Positions 1-11,265 of a DNA stretch of 64,000 bases are shown here, piece after piece. The stretch is taken from assembly GCF_016086655.4 (NCBI RefSeq), contig NC_052135.2, forward strand, positions 25,820,363 to 25,884,362. The letters are read 5' to 3'. The translations under genes were made by a program, and so were the position numbers. The notes beneath the pieces are model-generated. The model worked only from the letters and a program-made list of their open reading frames with translations, was not told the DNA's origin and made no database searches. The DNA comes from Lepeophtheirus salmonis (taxonomy: Eukaryota > Arthropoda > Copepoda > Siphonostomatoida > Caligidae). Numbering within the stretch: position 1 is the stretch's first letter; each line of letters starts with the position of its first letter.

Positions 1-160
1 TGATGCATTTAACATATTTTAGATTTTTCTTTTTGGGAAGGGGTTTTGTGATTATTTAGCTGTTCATTGTTCCGTTTAAATATTATAAGTTGTGTGATCG
101 TTGCTTAATTAAAGTTATATAATGTTACGAACCCATTATCTAATTTTTTACCTCTTTTCA

Positions 161-176
161 TTTATTCCAGTTTCAG
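161..176 (+). promoter_or_regulatory. 3' splice site before the BPNT1 coding exon
   Basis: A pyrimidine-rich run ends in TTTATTCCAG at 170, and a second AG follows at 176 (TTTCAG). This is a good splice acceptor 80-85 bases upstream of the chosen start codon, so the 5' untranslated region is probably split by an intron whose first exon lies further left or outside the window. The frame of the nucleotidase stays open back to this acceptor, so coding from an upstream exon cannot be excluded. Confidence 0.55.
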
Positions 177-254
177 TCAAGTTGCTTGATGATACATTTG
201 TTCAGTAGTATATTTTTAAGAGTATCTATCCCAACGAAGAATTGCATCTCCAAA

Positions 255-1187
255 ATGAGCTCAAGTATTTTGAGTGATGTACTAAGTTTCTCTGTAGCTG
301 CCGCTGAGAAGGGCGGAGAAATTGTACGACAAGTATTGTCAACTGGGAAATTGGGCGTTCTAGAGAAAACGGGTATCAATGATTTGCAAACTCTTGCTGA
401 TAGAAGAGTTTCTGATGTTTTACAAATGTCTTTTTGCAAAAGTTTTCCTGGTCTAAGAGTTATTAGTGAAGAGGGAAATCATTATTTCGATGAAGCCGGC
501 TCTAAAAAATTTATAGTTTCGTCATCAAAATCACAAAATCCCTACTGTGTACCAGAAGAGCTTCAAAATGTTAGTTTGGAAGATATCACGGTGTGGATCG
601 ACCCTTTAGATGGAACAAAGGAGTTTGCAGATGGATTTTTAGAGAGAGTCACGGTTCTAATTGGAATTGCTGTTCAGGGTAAGGCTATAGCTGGTGTAGT
701 TCACCAACCTTACTATAAACGAGATGGAAATATGGGAAGAACTCTTTATGGAGCTATTGGTGGAAAAGTGGAAATCAATTTTGTAAAGCAATCTCCTTCT
801 AAAGATGGGAAAATCATCGTTACAACTCGTAGTCATTCAACAAAAATAGTTGATGAGGTAATAAACACTCTCAACCCTTCTGAAGTTCTTAGGGTTGGTG
901 GTGCGGGATATAAAGTGCTTATGTTGCTGGATGGTCAGGCGGATGCTTATGTATTTCCAACGCCTGGATGTAAAAAGTGGGATACATGCGCCCCTGAAGC
1001 CATTTTACACGCATTAGGAGGCCGTTTAACTGATATATGGGGAAACAATTATCTGTATAATTTTGATGTTCAACACATTAACGAATGGGGAGTCATTGCT
1101 TCAGCAAATGCCAACGATCATCAATCACTGATAGAGCAGATTCCTGAAGATTTGAAGAAGCAGGTCAGAGACTGTTATAAAAAATAA
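255..1187 (+). CDS. BPNT1: 3'(2'),5'-bisphosphate nucleotidase 1 (BPNT1-type, IMPase superfamily)
   Basis: Encodes 310 residues, close to the roughly 308 of animal BPNT1. The family removes the 3' phosphate from PAP (3'-phosphoadenosine 5'-phosphate), giving AMP; it clears the by-product of sulfotransferases in the cytosol, needs Mg2+ and is inhibited by Li+. The metal-binding motifs of the inositol monophosphatase superfamily are all visible: NDLQTLADRR near residue 40, ISEEGN near 71, IDPLDGTKEF near 116 and KKWDTCAPEA near 242. BPNT1-like blocks TVLIGIA, KAIAGVVHQPYY, RSHS and RVGGAG lie between them. No stop or frameshift breaks the frame. I chose the ATG at 255 because the family starts there and it has A at -3. 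An in-frame ATG at 189 in weak context would add 22 residues. The coding part is one exon. It converges on the zinc-finger gene, with 401 bases between the stop codons. The Golgi gPAPP relative is less likely, because no clear membrane anchor is present. Confidence 0.93.
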   Translation: MSSSILSDVLSFSVAAAEKGGEIVRQVLSTGKLGVLEKTGINDLQTLADRRVSDVLQMSFCKSFPGLRVISEEGNHYFDEAGSKKFIVSSSKSQNPYCVPEELQNVSLEDITVWIDPLDGTKEFADGFLERVTVLIGIAVQGKAIAGVVHQPYYKRDGNMGRTLYGAIGGKVEINFVKQSPSKDGKIIVTTRSHSTKIVDEVINTLNPSEVLRVGGAGYKVLMLLDGQADAYVFPTPGCKKWDTCAPEAILHALGGRLTDIWGNNYLYNFDVQHINEWGVIASANANDHQSLIEQIPEDLKKQVRDCYKK

Positions 1188-1588
1188 GAATTTAACACTC
1201 TTGGATCTTGTTTTATATTTTTTTTATTATCAAATTTATAAATTATATTTGCTATAATTTGAAATATATAAAAAATTTTGACTTTTCACAAAGCACATTT
1301 GTTTATTCTGATTCTAGTTTAAACTATATAAGAAATTATTTTTGTGATTAGCGAATGATTACTTTTAATAAAATAATATAAGCTCGTGTTGTACACTTTA
1401 AAAGAAATATATGAATGAATCGTTAATTAACTATTTCATTAGTAATAATTGTATATAGATTCAAATAAGAGGGTTTAACATATGGAAAAAATATATAAAA
1501 TTATTTTAAGAAAAATAGAAATAGAAGTTCATTGCAATTAGGTGCCCATAATTAGGATGAGCCAAAGATGGATTTGTTTTCCAAAGAT
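1188..1588. other. Convergent 3' untranslated/intergenic gap with poly(A) signals on both strands
   Basis: This is the space between the stop of the nucleotidase and the stop of the zinc-finger gene. AATAAA lies at 1367-1372 on the plus strand, about 180 bases past the nucleotidase stop. TTTATT at 1302-1307 reads AATAAA on the minus strand, about 280 bases past the zinc-finger stop. If both are used, the two transcripts overlap tail to tail by around 65 bases or more. No coding potential is seen here. Confidence 0.55.
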
Positions 1589-2988
1589 CTATCTGATTTT
1601 GATGGAGTCATGATCGACCACTATGTGATGAGATTCACAATGCTTGATAAGAAAACTATTTTTGAAGAATTTTGCTGGACAAAAGCCACATGAATATTGG
1701 GGCTTCAACGCTTTCCGCATCGTGGATCTATGCTTGTTCTTTAAGTGTGTTAGAAGGAAGGCATTTTCAACGAAGGAAGCCTCACATAGATTACATTTAA
1801 AAAGTTTTCTTTTGGGAATGAAACTTTGTCTAAAGGAATAATTGCTCTCTTCCTCTTCTGACTTTCCAGGCTCCTCTTCAACCTCATCTTCTTCTTCGTC
1901 GTCATCCGTAAATACACAGAAAGGATCAGGCTGTGGAACTTTTTTGTAAGTTGATTCGTCATCTGTGAATATTTTTCTACGTATAGATGAACGAACGTAA
2001 CTCTGTTTCGTTTTTGGAGCAAAAGGAGTGTTTCCATAGTTATTGGTCTTCGAATTTTTCTGATCAAAGGTTGTATTTCTCAACAAATCAATTAGTTCGG
2101 CTGATTTTCGCTTTTCATTGTTCTTATCAATTCTTTTTACCTTTTTTCGAAGCGTCAAGAATGAGTTGGATTCGTCCACTTTTTGATCCCAACGGTTTTG
2201 ACTAATAGCATTATTATTACCCGTGGGATAGACAATCTTACCACTATCTATTTCATAGTAGTGATGGTTTTCATCTCTAAATCTATCAAGATAGTCTTCT
2301 CCCCTCTTTGGAGGAGTTATGAAACATGGAGATTCGTAGATATTTTCAGCAGGAGGTCTGGCCTCGTTGTATATCTGATCTCTAATAACTCCTTCCAAAT
2401 CCTTAGTATGCTTCTGCTCTAAATGTATCATAAAAAGTCTCAAATGCCTATGGAGAAATTTTTGATCGCAAAATCTACAATTAAGGTCTGAATTTGGAGA
2501 AGAGTTGACGATTTTTGTAACAAAATCCGGGTGATCAACTACCAGATGCCTAACGACAAGGCCTTCTTTGAGAAATTGAGCACGACATACAGGACACAGA
2601 CGAGGAATGAATTCTCCATCATCGAGTCTATCACCATCTTTTAAAAGTTTCAGATCCTCATAGTGAACAGAGAGTAAATGGCATTCTAGTCCAAACACAT
2701 ATCCAAAAGGTTGAGCACATAGAGGACAGTATAATCTTCGATTCTCTTCTTCTTTCCTTACTATAGGAGGGGATGGTAATCGTCGAGCATAGAGGACGTT
2801 AGTAACGGCATTTCCCTTTGGTAAAAGACGATGGTGAATCATGTCGTTAATGCGAGAGTCGTCATTATCGTTATCGGATGCTCTACGGCGTTTGATTTGA
2901 ACAGGAGCAGGTGGGGTCTTGACAGGTGATGAAGGTCCTTCATTAAAGGATTTGACTAGTGGAGGGGCAGCAGGAGCTCGCGAATCCA
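1589..2988 (-). CDS. C2H2 zinc-finger protein, exon 2 (bulk of protein and C terminus)
   Basis: This exon gives residues 86-551 of the predicted protein. It holds five C2H2 fingers. Three are near the middle (residues about 173-194, 217-238 and 256-279), each with Cys-x2-Cys; two have x12 before the first His and the third has x14. Two are near the C terminus (484-505 and 519-540). A basic QIKRRRAS stretch (about 116-123) could be a nuclear signal, and a strongly acidic run lies at about 447-466. The fingers diverge from the KRAB/TGEKP type and lack TGEKP linkers, so they need not all bind DNA. The frame would open with GTG at 2989, but that G belongs to the intron: the minus strand reads TTTATATTTCAG, then TGGATTCG. 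The exon therefore starts at 2988 and takes the first base of its first codon from exon 1. Role: nuclear, possibly transcriptional. I do not recognise the family member. Confidence 0.85.
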
Positions 2989-5900
2989 CTGAAATATAAA
3001 AAAAGATGCATATTTACTTATCATTTTGATAATATAATTATGATTATTTGCCCTTATTAATTACATATGGAGAATAATGTATATTACATAGGTATATCCT
3101 TTTTGAAATGTAGCAAGGTATATATAATACGTATGTTTATAGAAGAATAATATGATTATAGCCTCAAGATACATTCCCATTGACTATAGTACATGGTACC
3201 CTTCCTTACCTATATACTTTGACCTTGCTTATTTTTATTTAAGTATACATACGAGTACATAGGTACATAATATAAACTCAATTTTAATTCACTTTGATAA
3301 GCCTTCTTTTTAAATATTTGTACTTTTATTATTATTACTCTTAGATAAATTCCAAACAATTTTCTTACTAATTATGCCTATAGAATGTAGGTATATTTAT
3401 GTACACAATGAATATATTATTATAAAAATTCTTAGTATAGGTTTTTTTATATAGCAAATAACTCTTTCTGAATGCATAGCATTGCTAAGTCATTTTTACT
3501 ACTCCAAAAGTGAATTTATGTACATGGATTGGTAGGGATAACATCAGATGCTATTAATTGTATATATAATATAATGTTCTCTATATTAATTAAACTGTGT
3601 GTGTATGGATGAATGTATCACAATTTTATTCTTCGGGGGTAAAAAGGCAAACCGATCAACCAGAAATTCGGCAAGTGAATACTTGGGTAAATTAGTCAAA
3701 TAAAGTTTGCAATAAACACTTTAAACATTATTGTATAATGTCTTTTTTTTCTTTTTTCTACTGAATGAACCAAAACATTTATTAAATTAAGAATGAAAGT
3801 GTTGTTGTTGGAGATAATCACACAATGTTCATTGTCAAGAAGATAAAATTTTCGGTAGAGTTCTACTTGTCTACCCATTGAATGATACATGTTTTATGTA
3901 GTAATAAATGAACATGTGTTGAGTAAAATTTGATTTGTTCGAATAGGGTTGAGACATAACTGCATCAAGAGTGGATATTTCTTTTTATAACAAACCTCTC
4001 TTTGTACTAGATACCAATAACCTCAATATCTTAAACTGAAAAGTCAATTTTTTTTTGCTTAAAAAAAAGCTGTAAAGATTTCACATTTCAAACTTTTGTT
4101 TCTGTCAATATTTAATTTAATGCTCATTATGTCTCCAAAATGGACTACACCACTTAATTACAGGGACAGTACAACATGAAAGAGAAAATTACTATTAGCA
4201 GCCAAAAATAATTAAATTAAAAAATTATAATTATTGGCCTCCCACTTTCAAAAATGGTGCACAGAGACTGAATTAATAATAATTGAATTGACCAAATATA
4301 AACAAAGTGAATTATATTGAGTCGTGTGAAATCATTTAAAAAAAAAATACATTTCTTCTAGTTCTATGCAATATGCCCCCCACTTATCATCTTACTTAGT
4401 TATATCTGTTCCCAAAATCAATAAATATACATCTTATAATGGAAAGTAAATCTTGAGCGATTTCAAGGTTTCTTTTAGTGCAAATCAAATTAAAAACCCC
4501 TATCAGAAAAAAAAAAACGATTTAAGTAAACTGGCCACCGTGGTTAATGCATCAGATCCGGTCTAATTTATGTTTTTATGACAAGACGAATTATATAAAT
4601 GACAAAAAATATAGATATTTTTAATAATAATAAAAAACAGGATTTTTTTTTACAGATATATAATTGGAATTTTTTTTGTTATGGTGAAAGTTTTAATTTT
4701 TAATTTTTTTAACCCCAAAAATATTATTTTATTATATGGGTATACTTGGGCATGAGTGTGTATGATAAATGGATATTCAAAGTTTATATAGTAACATACG
4801 TAAGTTATATGACTAACACTTCTTAAAAATTTAAAGAAGATCACGTTGTGACCTTTATTGTATCTTGCAGCCTCTCATTCATAAAAAAAATTAGCCAATT
4901 ATCGGACAATTCTTCCCAACTATGAAATTAGTATTAAATCATTTTGGGAATGGTTCACACCCAAATAGGGGCCACTTTGAATTCAAACAATTATCAATCT
5001 AACCCTGATTAAAAGAAAAGAAGCAGAGACATCGACAACTGACAAAAAAAAAAAAAATAGTGAGGTAACGCCATAAAACATATGAGCATAAACTATTACG
5101 AGCTTATAGGATAGGTTGCATGATTTAAAAATCACGCAACCTTTCATTATATTTAAAAAATATATATTTCCTTGTAGACACTTTAATGTAGATGATGAAT
5201 GATTAACTACAATCAATGCTACAATTTAATGGCAAATAAACAAAGTAAAACCATCTAAATAACCCTCAGCACACCTCAACTCATTATTAAAAATCTTAAA
5301 TAGTAAGGGGAAAAAAATAATTTTTTTGGTAGTGTTTTTTTTCCCAACTATGATATGAAGTGACTTTGAATCTACTTAATATTCTCCAAACAAACCTTTT
5401 TGATAAATAATTTGGTTCACTCGTAATCCTATGACTTTTTTTACTAACAAATGTTTATTATATATTTTAAAGGTCCTTTTTGTGTCTCTTTTCGGGGACT
5501 GTATCGATATTTAGTTTAGTAATGCCCTTTTTTGTACATAATTTTCGATCTATTAAAAGAAAATGTATGTTTTATAAAAATATTGAATATTAAGTATTTC
5601 GCAAATTCACTATTATACACAGTTATTAAATAATTATAATATTTAATATTATATAACAAGAAAAAACTAAATTTTAGAAACGGAGTCAAAAGGAAAATTG
5701 TAATTTTATAAAACCCGTTATTGATAAGATCTTTAAATAAACGTATGATATATTATATAAATAGTATTTCCTTCACCGTTTAAGACAACAATATTTTATT
5801 TGCTCTGCATATTTATTTAATTTGTTAATAATTATTTCTATTATTACCCTGACCCTCCCTTTCCTTAAAAATTATTAGATGTTTCTGGAAGGGATTTGCA

Positions 5901-7126
5901 AAAAAAAAAGATTTTTTTTTTTTTTTTTGAAAAAACATGATTTCCAATTCAATTAATCATTGATTAAAATCTGCTTTATACATTAAAAAAATTCGCAAGG
6001 AATCGAGTTTTGTCCTTTTTTAGGTGGATCACCTTCGTCCATTTTCTTATATGTCTTGTTTTTAAATTGAAGGGGGAGAAGAAAGTAGTGTGGCTCATAG
6101 AATTAAGAAAAACGGTCCATATCAAATACAATTTTATTACTAATAATTACTTAGGGGTTTTTCGTCAAGACTAACCCTACGTGGGAAATTATTTGTGTGG
6201 ACATAAATGTAACTAATTAAATGTTTTTTTTTTTTGTTAACTAAGTCCACCCTACGATAATAAAAGATAAAAATAACATGAGCTTTCAATTTAAAAAATA
6301 AATATCCAATTTTATTTATAAAATAAAAGTAAAAATTGATAAATTTTTATTAAAGAAAAAGACACTTTATTTATTACATAAAAGATTTATCTGCAGTTTC
6401 AAGGAGATGTAGGAACTTAAACTTGATTTGATCTTATAATCAACGACTTGCGACTTAATTTGGGTTAAATACAAATAGATATTAGAGCTCACGCTGGACT
6501 CGATTAAAATATTCAAAAACCTATACTTGTGAACTTTTTAAGTTGCATTTTAATCATGAGGCATGTATTTGTTACCTAATATATTCTTACTTATTTCATG
6601 TATTTATACGTCAATAACCATTTTTGGCATCAACATTTATCTTTGTGATATAAATATTAAAGGAACTTTTACAAAAAAAAAAAAAAAAGAAGCTTGTTTT
6701 TATAGTTTATTGTATTATAATTGGAAATACGGTCAGAGCGTGTGGAAGTTAAAACTCGTTTTAGATTGATATTTATATTACTACAACAAATGGAGGAGGG
6801 ATTCGAAATATGAATTTGATTCCTATAATCCTCGTGAAATAATAATTGTATAATTTTGAAATTACCAATTACTGCCGAAAAACCAGTCTTCCAATAATTA
6901 TCTATTATAAGTATTTGTATATGTCAAATTAAATATATGGAATTTTAAGTGATTAAACCAATTGAAACTGTGATTCCTTTCATGAAAGGATTTAAGACTC
7001 CACAAGAAATTGTCAAATAATTATTTTTCAATCAACTACTACTCCATATGAAGAAACACATAATAAATGATAAATCTAAAAAACTGCATTCATAGGAAGA
7101 TAATCAAACAAAAAAAAACAACTTAC
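2989..7126 (-). other. 4.1 kb intron of the zinc-finger gene
   Basis: Donor GTAAGT at 7126-7121 follows AAG CCA T. The acceptor TATATTTCAG ends at 2989. Both ends are canonical, and the codon split is phase 1 on both sides, so joining creates a TTG (Leu) codon. The interior is AT-rich with homopolymer runs (for example 5907-5916 and 6671-6688). I found no transposase, RNA gene or convincing extra exon in it. A small extra exon could still be hidden. Confidence 0.72.
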
Positions 7127-7382
7127 ATGGCTTGTTTTTGGGCTTATACCCTGGTAGATTAAGGATTTCCTCAGTTGTGACAACTGGCATGTCCAAAGAC
7201 CAGGGATGTCTGGTACGCGACTTATTTTCTAGTTGCTCTAGTACCCAAATATCCCTTTCAACAGAATTAATCAATTCGGATAAATTCATATAAGGAGAGT
7301 CTTCATCCTCAAGACTAGAGTCCTCTCTTAAAGGAGGCTTATTCTTTCGAGGTGCCGCCACAGGTGCAGATATCCAACTCAT
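7127..7382 (-). CDS. C2H2 zinc-finger protein, exon 1 (N terminus)
   Basis: Encodes the first 85 residues plus one base of codon 86. The ATG at 7382-7380 has A at -3 and opens MSWISAPVAAPRKNKPPLRE. An upstream in-frame methionine exists at 7442, but the residues it would add are Lys/Phe/Leu-rich and look like untranslated DNA. The segment is rich in Ser, Glu and Pro, with an acidic DSSLEDEDS cluster and a possible short helix NLSELINSVERDIWVLEQLE. It ends at ..PKNKP before the GTAAGT donor. Linkage to the 1589-2988 exon rests on same strand, matching splice phase and no competing exon in between. No domain is recognised in this part. A cDNA could show further exons. Confidence 0.68.
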
Positions 7383-7600
7383 AATGTACAGAAAATTATA
7401 AAACAAAAAACTGAGCTTAAACTTGTTGTGCTTCACCCACACGACATGAACTCACTAATGTCACAGTTGGTACTGTTGGAAAATAGTTTTTATTTTTTTG
7501 GTTGAGGAATTAGTAGATAGAAGGAGGAAGAAAAAAAAATAAGAGGTGGTGACTACGCGCACGCGGACAATGTTTGCGCGCGTCTTGAAAGAATATGTAT
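7383..7600 (-). promoter_or_regulatory. Putative 5' UTR and CpG-dense promoter patch of the zinc-finger gene
   Basis: Immediately upstream of exon 1 the sequence has a purine-rich block (about 7513-7550) followed by 7555-7584, where about seven CpG dinucleotides fall in about 30 bases. The rest of the window is very CpG-poor. Such a patch next to a 5' exon suggests the transcription start region. No TATA box can be placed with confidence. Confidence 0.45.
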
Positions 7601-8102
7601 GTATGTATTGAAAAGAATGAAATAGCCATTTATAGACTAGAAGAAGATGCTAATCACTTAAGTAAAGAATAAATAAATAAAAGTCATTAATTATTGTTTG
7701 TAGAGTAAATTAATTTGACAGTTACGATGTGCTCATTTCCATATATTAAAATGTATACTCTACAGTAATCACACACAGACGTATACATTCCCATATGAAC
7801 TACACAAAAAAACAAAAAAAAAAAGAATACTCACAATTTAATTTGAAGAAATTATTTTTGTTCATTTCTCCCTTTAGCTATCAAAGTTTATCATTGAAAA
7901 AATTAGAATAATTCTATCAAAAAAAAAAAAAAAAAAAAAATTGAAAAGCAAAAAACCTTCTCTAAGAATAAAAATATTTATTGGTATATCTATTCATGGT
8001 AACGCATTCAACTTTTCCCATCCAGATCTTAATAAATTGAAATTCACAATTTTTCATAATATTTAAGGATCTAATAATTACTAAATGCATTTTAGGGTCT
8101 AT

Positions 8103-8129
8103 TAACAGATATAAGAATTATATCTGTTA
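8103..8129. repeat. Perfect 12-bp stem hairpin with GAA loop
   Basis: TAACAGATATAA, then GAA, then its exact reverse complement. The stem is too short for a microRNA precursor, and no T run follows that would make a terminator relevant in a eukaryote. Function unknown. Confidence 0.8.
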
Positions 8130-8726
8130 TTATAATTTGAGCAAAAGTATTATAATATTACTATATCTCTTGAAAAACTGTATCAAATGTATACTATCAC
8201 TCTTTAAAACTTTATTATATCTATTGACGTTGGGAATCTTTGAAGAAAATACCGTTATACAGGGTTAAAAAAAATGCAGATCCACAACCAAGGTATCTAT
8301 TTATAGTATGAGTGGTCCAATTTTATAAATTTTCTTTCAGCCATTTAGGGAGATAGTACTTTTTCTTAAATTTACAATTTTATAAATAAAAAAATATCTT
8401 TTTTAGTTGACATACTATAAAAGTATGTGAAATTAGATGTGGTCGGTTGTAGAACTAGAGATAGACCTCAAGGATGCCTTACAATATCTAAACACTCAAC
8501 AAGAAGATTAAAAGCTGCTGGGGATAATTTTAGAAGCCTCCAAGGTCAGATACGTCTGCAGAAAAGTCAAAAATTGATTGGAAAGAATTATCTTCTCAGA
8601 GGGCAACCACTTCATCCAAAAAGAAAAAAAAAGGAAGCAGAAGATGTAAAAAGTTTGACAATATATTAAATTTTTAATAATTTTCGAAAATGAAAAAATC
8701 TATTCTTTCCTGTGAATGTAGGACTA

Positions 8727-8771
8727 CTCATACTAATGCTAGAAGTGCTACAAATGCTCATACCAATGCTA
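8727..8771. repeat. Two 15-bp near-identical units, 30-bp period
   Basis: CTCATACTAATGCTA at 8727-8741 recurs with one change at 8757-8771. It may be a remnant of a short tandem array. Confidence 0.6.
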
Positions 8772-9937
8772 CAATGGATCCACATATTTGGCGGACCCTG
8801 TAATAGGACTTCATGACACCGACCGTGAAAATGTAAATATTTGAAACAAATCCTATTAATATTTGCAATGTATATATTATTCAAAATGCTTTTCTAGTTT
8901 GCGTTATGTGGTATTAAACTAATTGCTTGAAATTTGTAAGTGACGGGCTTTTAAAGGATTATAAAAAATCATTCTACAAACACGTAAATACGAGCATTAT
9001 CTCACTAAAAATTGCAAAGGGTCACTATAGCAAATAAAACATCAGTTCAGATATGAGTTTTACTTGAATGGCTGTAACTCCATAAGAAAAACAAATACTA
9101 TTTAAAAGGGAATGAGAAGGGAAAAGTTGTTCACTAAGAGTTATTCATATATGGATTGCAATTAGTTCAATAGCATATGAGGAAAATGATAGAAGATAAC
9201 ATTGACACAATCTGGGCAGACTACCTATGATTTGTACATTTTTTTTATCCAGTATGAAAGTAATTCTACACACGGTACTGAATAGCCTATTTTGGTATAA
9301 GAAGAAAATGCCGACATTCAGAGTTTTCAAGTCAAATGTAAATGTCTAAAGAAAAAAAAAATATATTTTCACAGATAAATCTTGCAACAATTAATTATCT
9401 AATACTTTCAAACACAAATCTATCTAAGAAACTATTTAGATATCTGCAAAAAGCTGGAAAATTATAAATGTAGCATTACAGGCATTTTGACTGCTGTAAT
9501 TAAAAAAATAAAATAAAAAAAAAAATAGACATTACATTGATAATTTTTTAAATGTCTATCAACTTCACATATGATACTCATAATAAGAGACATTTACACC
9601 TGGACATATTTAGTTTGTTTGGGTCCGTCGGTCAGGTGATGATCACATCTGGAATAGCTAATCTTAGAGTTTTACAGATGGATTTTCAATTCTTCAAAGA
9701 TAAACATGATTCCCTAAAATTATAATCAGATTACGATAAATTGTTTTGAATACGCTGTATCCGTCTCCAATATGTTTAACAAGTAATGTATTTGTTTAGT
9801 AGCAACATTATTTGCTTAAGTTACTACAGAGTGACCAACCCATGTCATTTATGCTCTGTAGTGAGAAAAGAAAATAACTTTTAGAAAGTTTTGCTTGAAT
9901 ATTTGGGACTACGATTTGAAAAAAATAATTAAAAAAA

Positions 9938-9968
9938 TAGATGTATCAGAGGAACTCTGATACATCTA
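9938..9968. repeat. Perfect 14-bp stem hairpin with GAA loop
   Basis: TAGATGTATCAGAG, then GAA, then the exact reverse complement. This is the longest perfect small palindrome I found, with the same GAA spacer as the hairpin at 8103. Function unknown. Confidence 0.85.
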
Positions 9969-11119
9969 CACTGATTTATTTCCGTAACATTGTTTATTTC
10001 CACTAAATTCAAGTCAATTTACCTTGAAGTAGCAAGAACATTTTGGATTACGATCATTTCTTTGACGCGAAAGTAGCTCTAATAATTACCATATCTTTTT
10101 AATTTTTCTAATGATAACTTTAAATAAAGTTGATTTTCAATAAAATATTAAATTGTACAGTTTTGGAAGTTCATGTTGGATATGTATTAGTACGAAAGAA
10201 GCCCCCTTTATTTAAAAAAACTTCAGAATATTCATAAAATATGTATTAGATCTCTATGGATGTGAAATAAATTAGTAAATTGTAGTTTTTGAAAAAAAAA
10301 AAAAAAAAAATATTACGATTTATGGGTCACTTTTCCCTCCATTTTACAATAGGGCGTTCAATTAAGAAACTAACGCCTTCCTGTTGTTTACATCTCAGTA
10401 ATAAGATAATAAAATAGTCTCAAAATTTCTATTGACATATTGGCTATGCTTTTACTACTGAGAAAAATATCAAATTAGAACAAATATTTAGTTTAGGACT
10501 TACGTAATGTAGTCTATACTTCTAGGATATTTCCCCACTGATAATTTTCTAATAAAAATTTCGCCTTTGATAATTTTCCCTGTCGTTGATTTTGCTGCTT
10601 AACATACTCGCCTCCATTTTATGTTGCTATATTATAGTTTGGAACTTTAACTTTAATTTTTACTGTTGAAATATTCCTTTCTTTCTATCAATGGAATTTA
10701 TATAAATTATTCAAGCCTCAACTAAGATCATCATTCTGAGTAAGATGCCATTAATCAATTAGTCATTTCGAAATATACTTATGATCTTAGATCCAATACT
10801 CCTTGTCCTTATAATTACGATTCCTTCCTTATTTTCTCACTATTTCACTTGTTTCTTCATAATCGAAATGCTTATAATATTTTGCTTATACAATATGAAT
10901 GGATGAACCAAAATTTCTAAAAATAATCACCAAATCTTCCTATTTTAATGAGAAAATTAGCACTAATTAACAGTCCACGTTTTGCTGACCAATCCTTTAT
11001 GTAATATAAAAGTGGCGAATACTCATACAGCAAAATCTCCACAAGGCGAAAGTCCATGGGTAAAATTTTTCGTGTCAACATTACTGGTCACAGTATTGTA
11101 TGTTTAAGTATTAAAGTTT

Positions 11120-11265
11120 TCACTACAATAATATTTTTGTACTGGTTTGGTATCAAAATTGGTATTAATAATGACCCTGCAACTACCGGTTTAAATATCA
11201 ATTCTGTATCGTGAAATTTTAAACCGGTACCAATACCAATACTCCTGTACCAACAACAGTATTAT
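11120..11265. repeat. GGTACC-type interspersed repeat, copy 1
   Basis: The stretch is dense in GGTTTGGTATC, AACCGGTACC and GGTATT words on both strands. Related scraps lie near 20255, 20815, 23935, 29393, 35370 and 38853. The family is unclassified. Copies are too decayed to set exact ends. Confidence 0.4.

Noticed and set aside
173..439. Minus-strand 88-residue open frame opposite the nucleotidase
   Set aside because: Shadow of the clearly conserved plus-strand BPNT1 coding sequence.
1644..2422. Several open frames in and opposite the zinc-finger exon
   Set aside because: They overlap the finger-coding exon in other frames and lack any protein-family pattern.
2989..2989. GTG start for the zinc-finger protein
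   Set aside because: The G is the last base of a canonical intron acceptor, and an upstream exon with matching phase supplies the true start.
7919..7940. A22 run as a retrogene tail
   Set aside because: No coding remnant or target duplication beside it; many similar homopolymers occur in the window.
8427..8669. 80-residue plus-strand open frame
   Set aside because: Composition is somewhat protein-like, but I could match it to no family, and nothing around it supports a gene.
9938..9968. Hairpin as a microRNA precursor
   Set aside because: The stem is only 14 bp with a 3-base loop, too short for Dicer/Drosha substrates.
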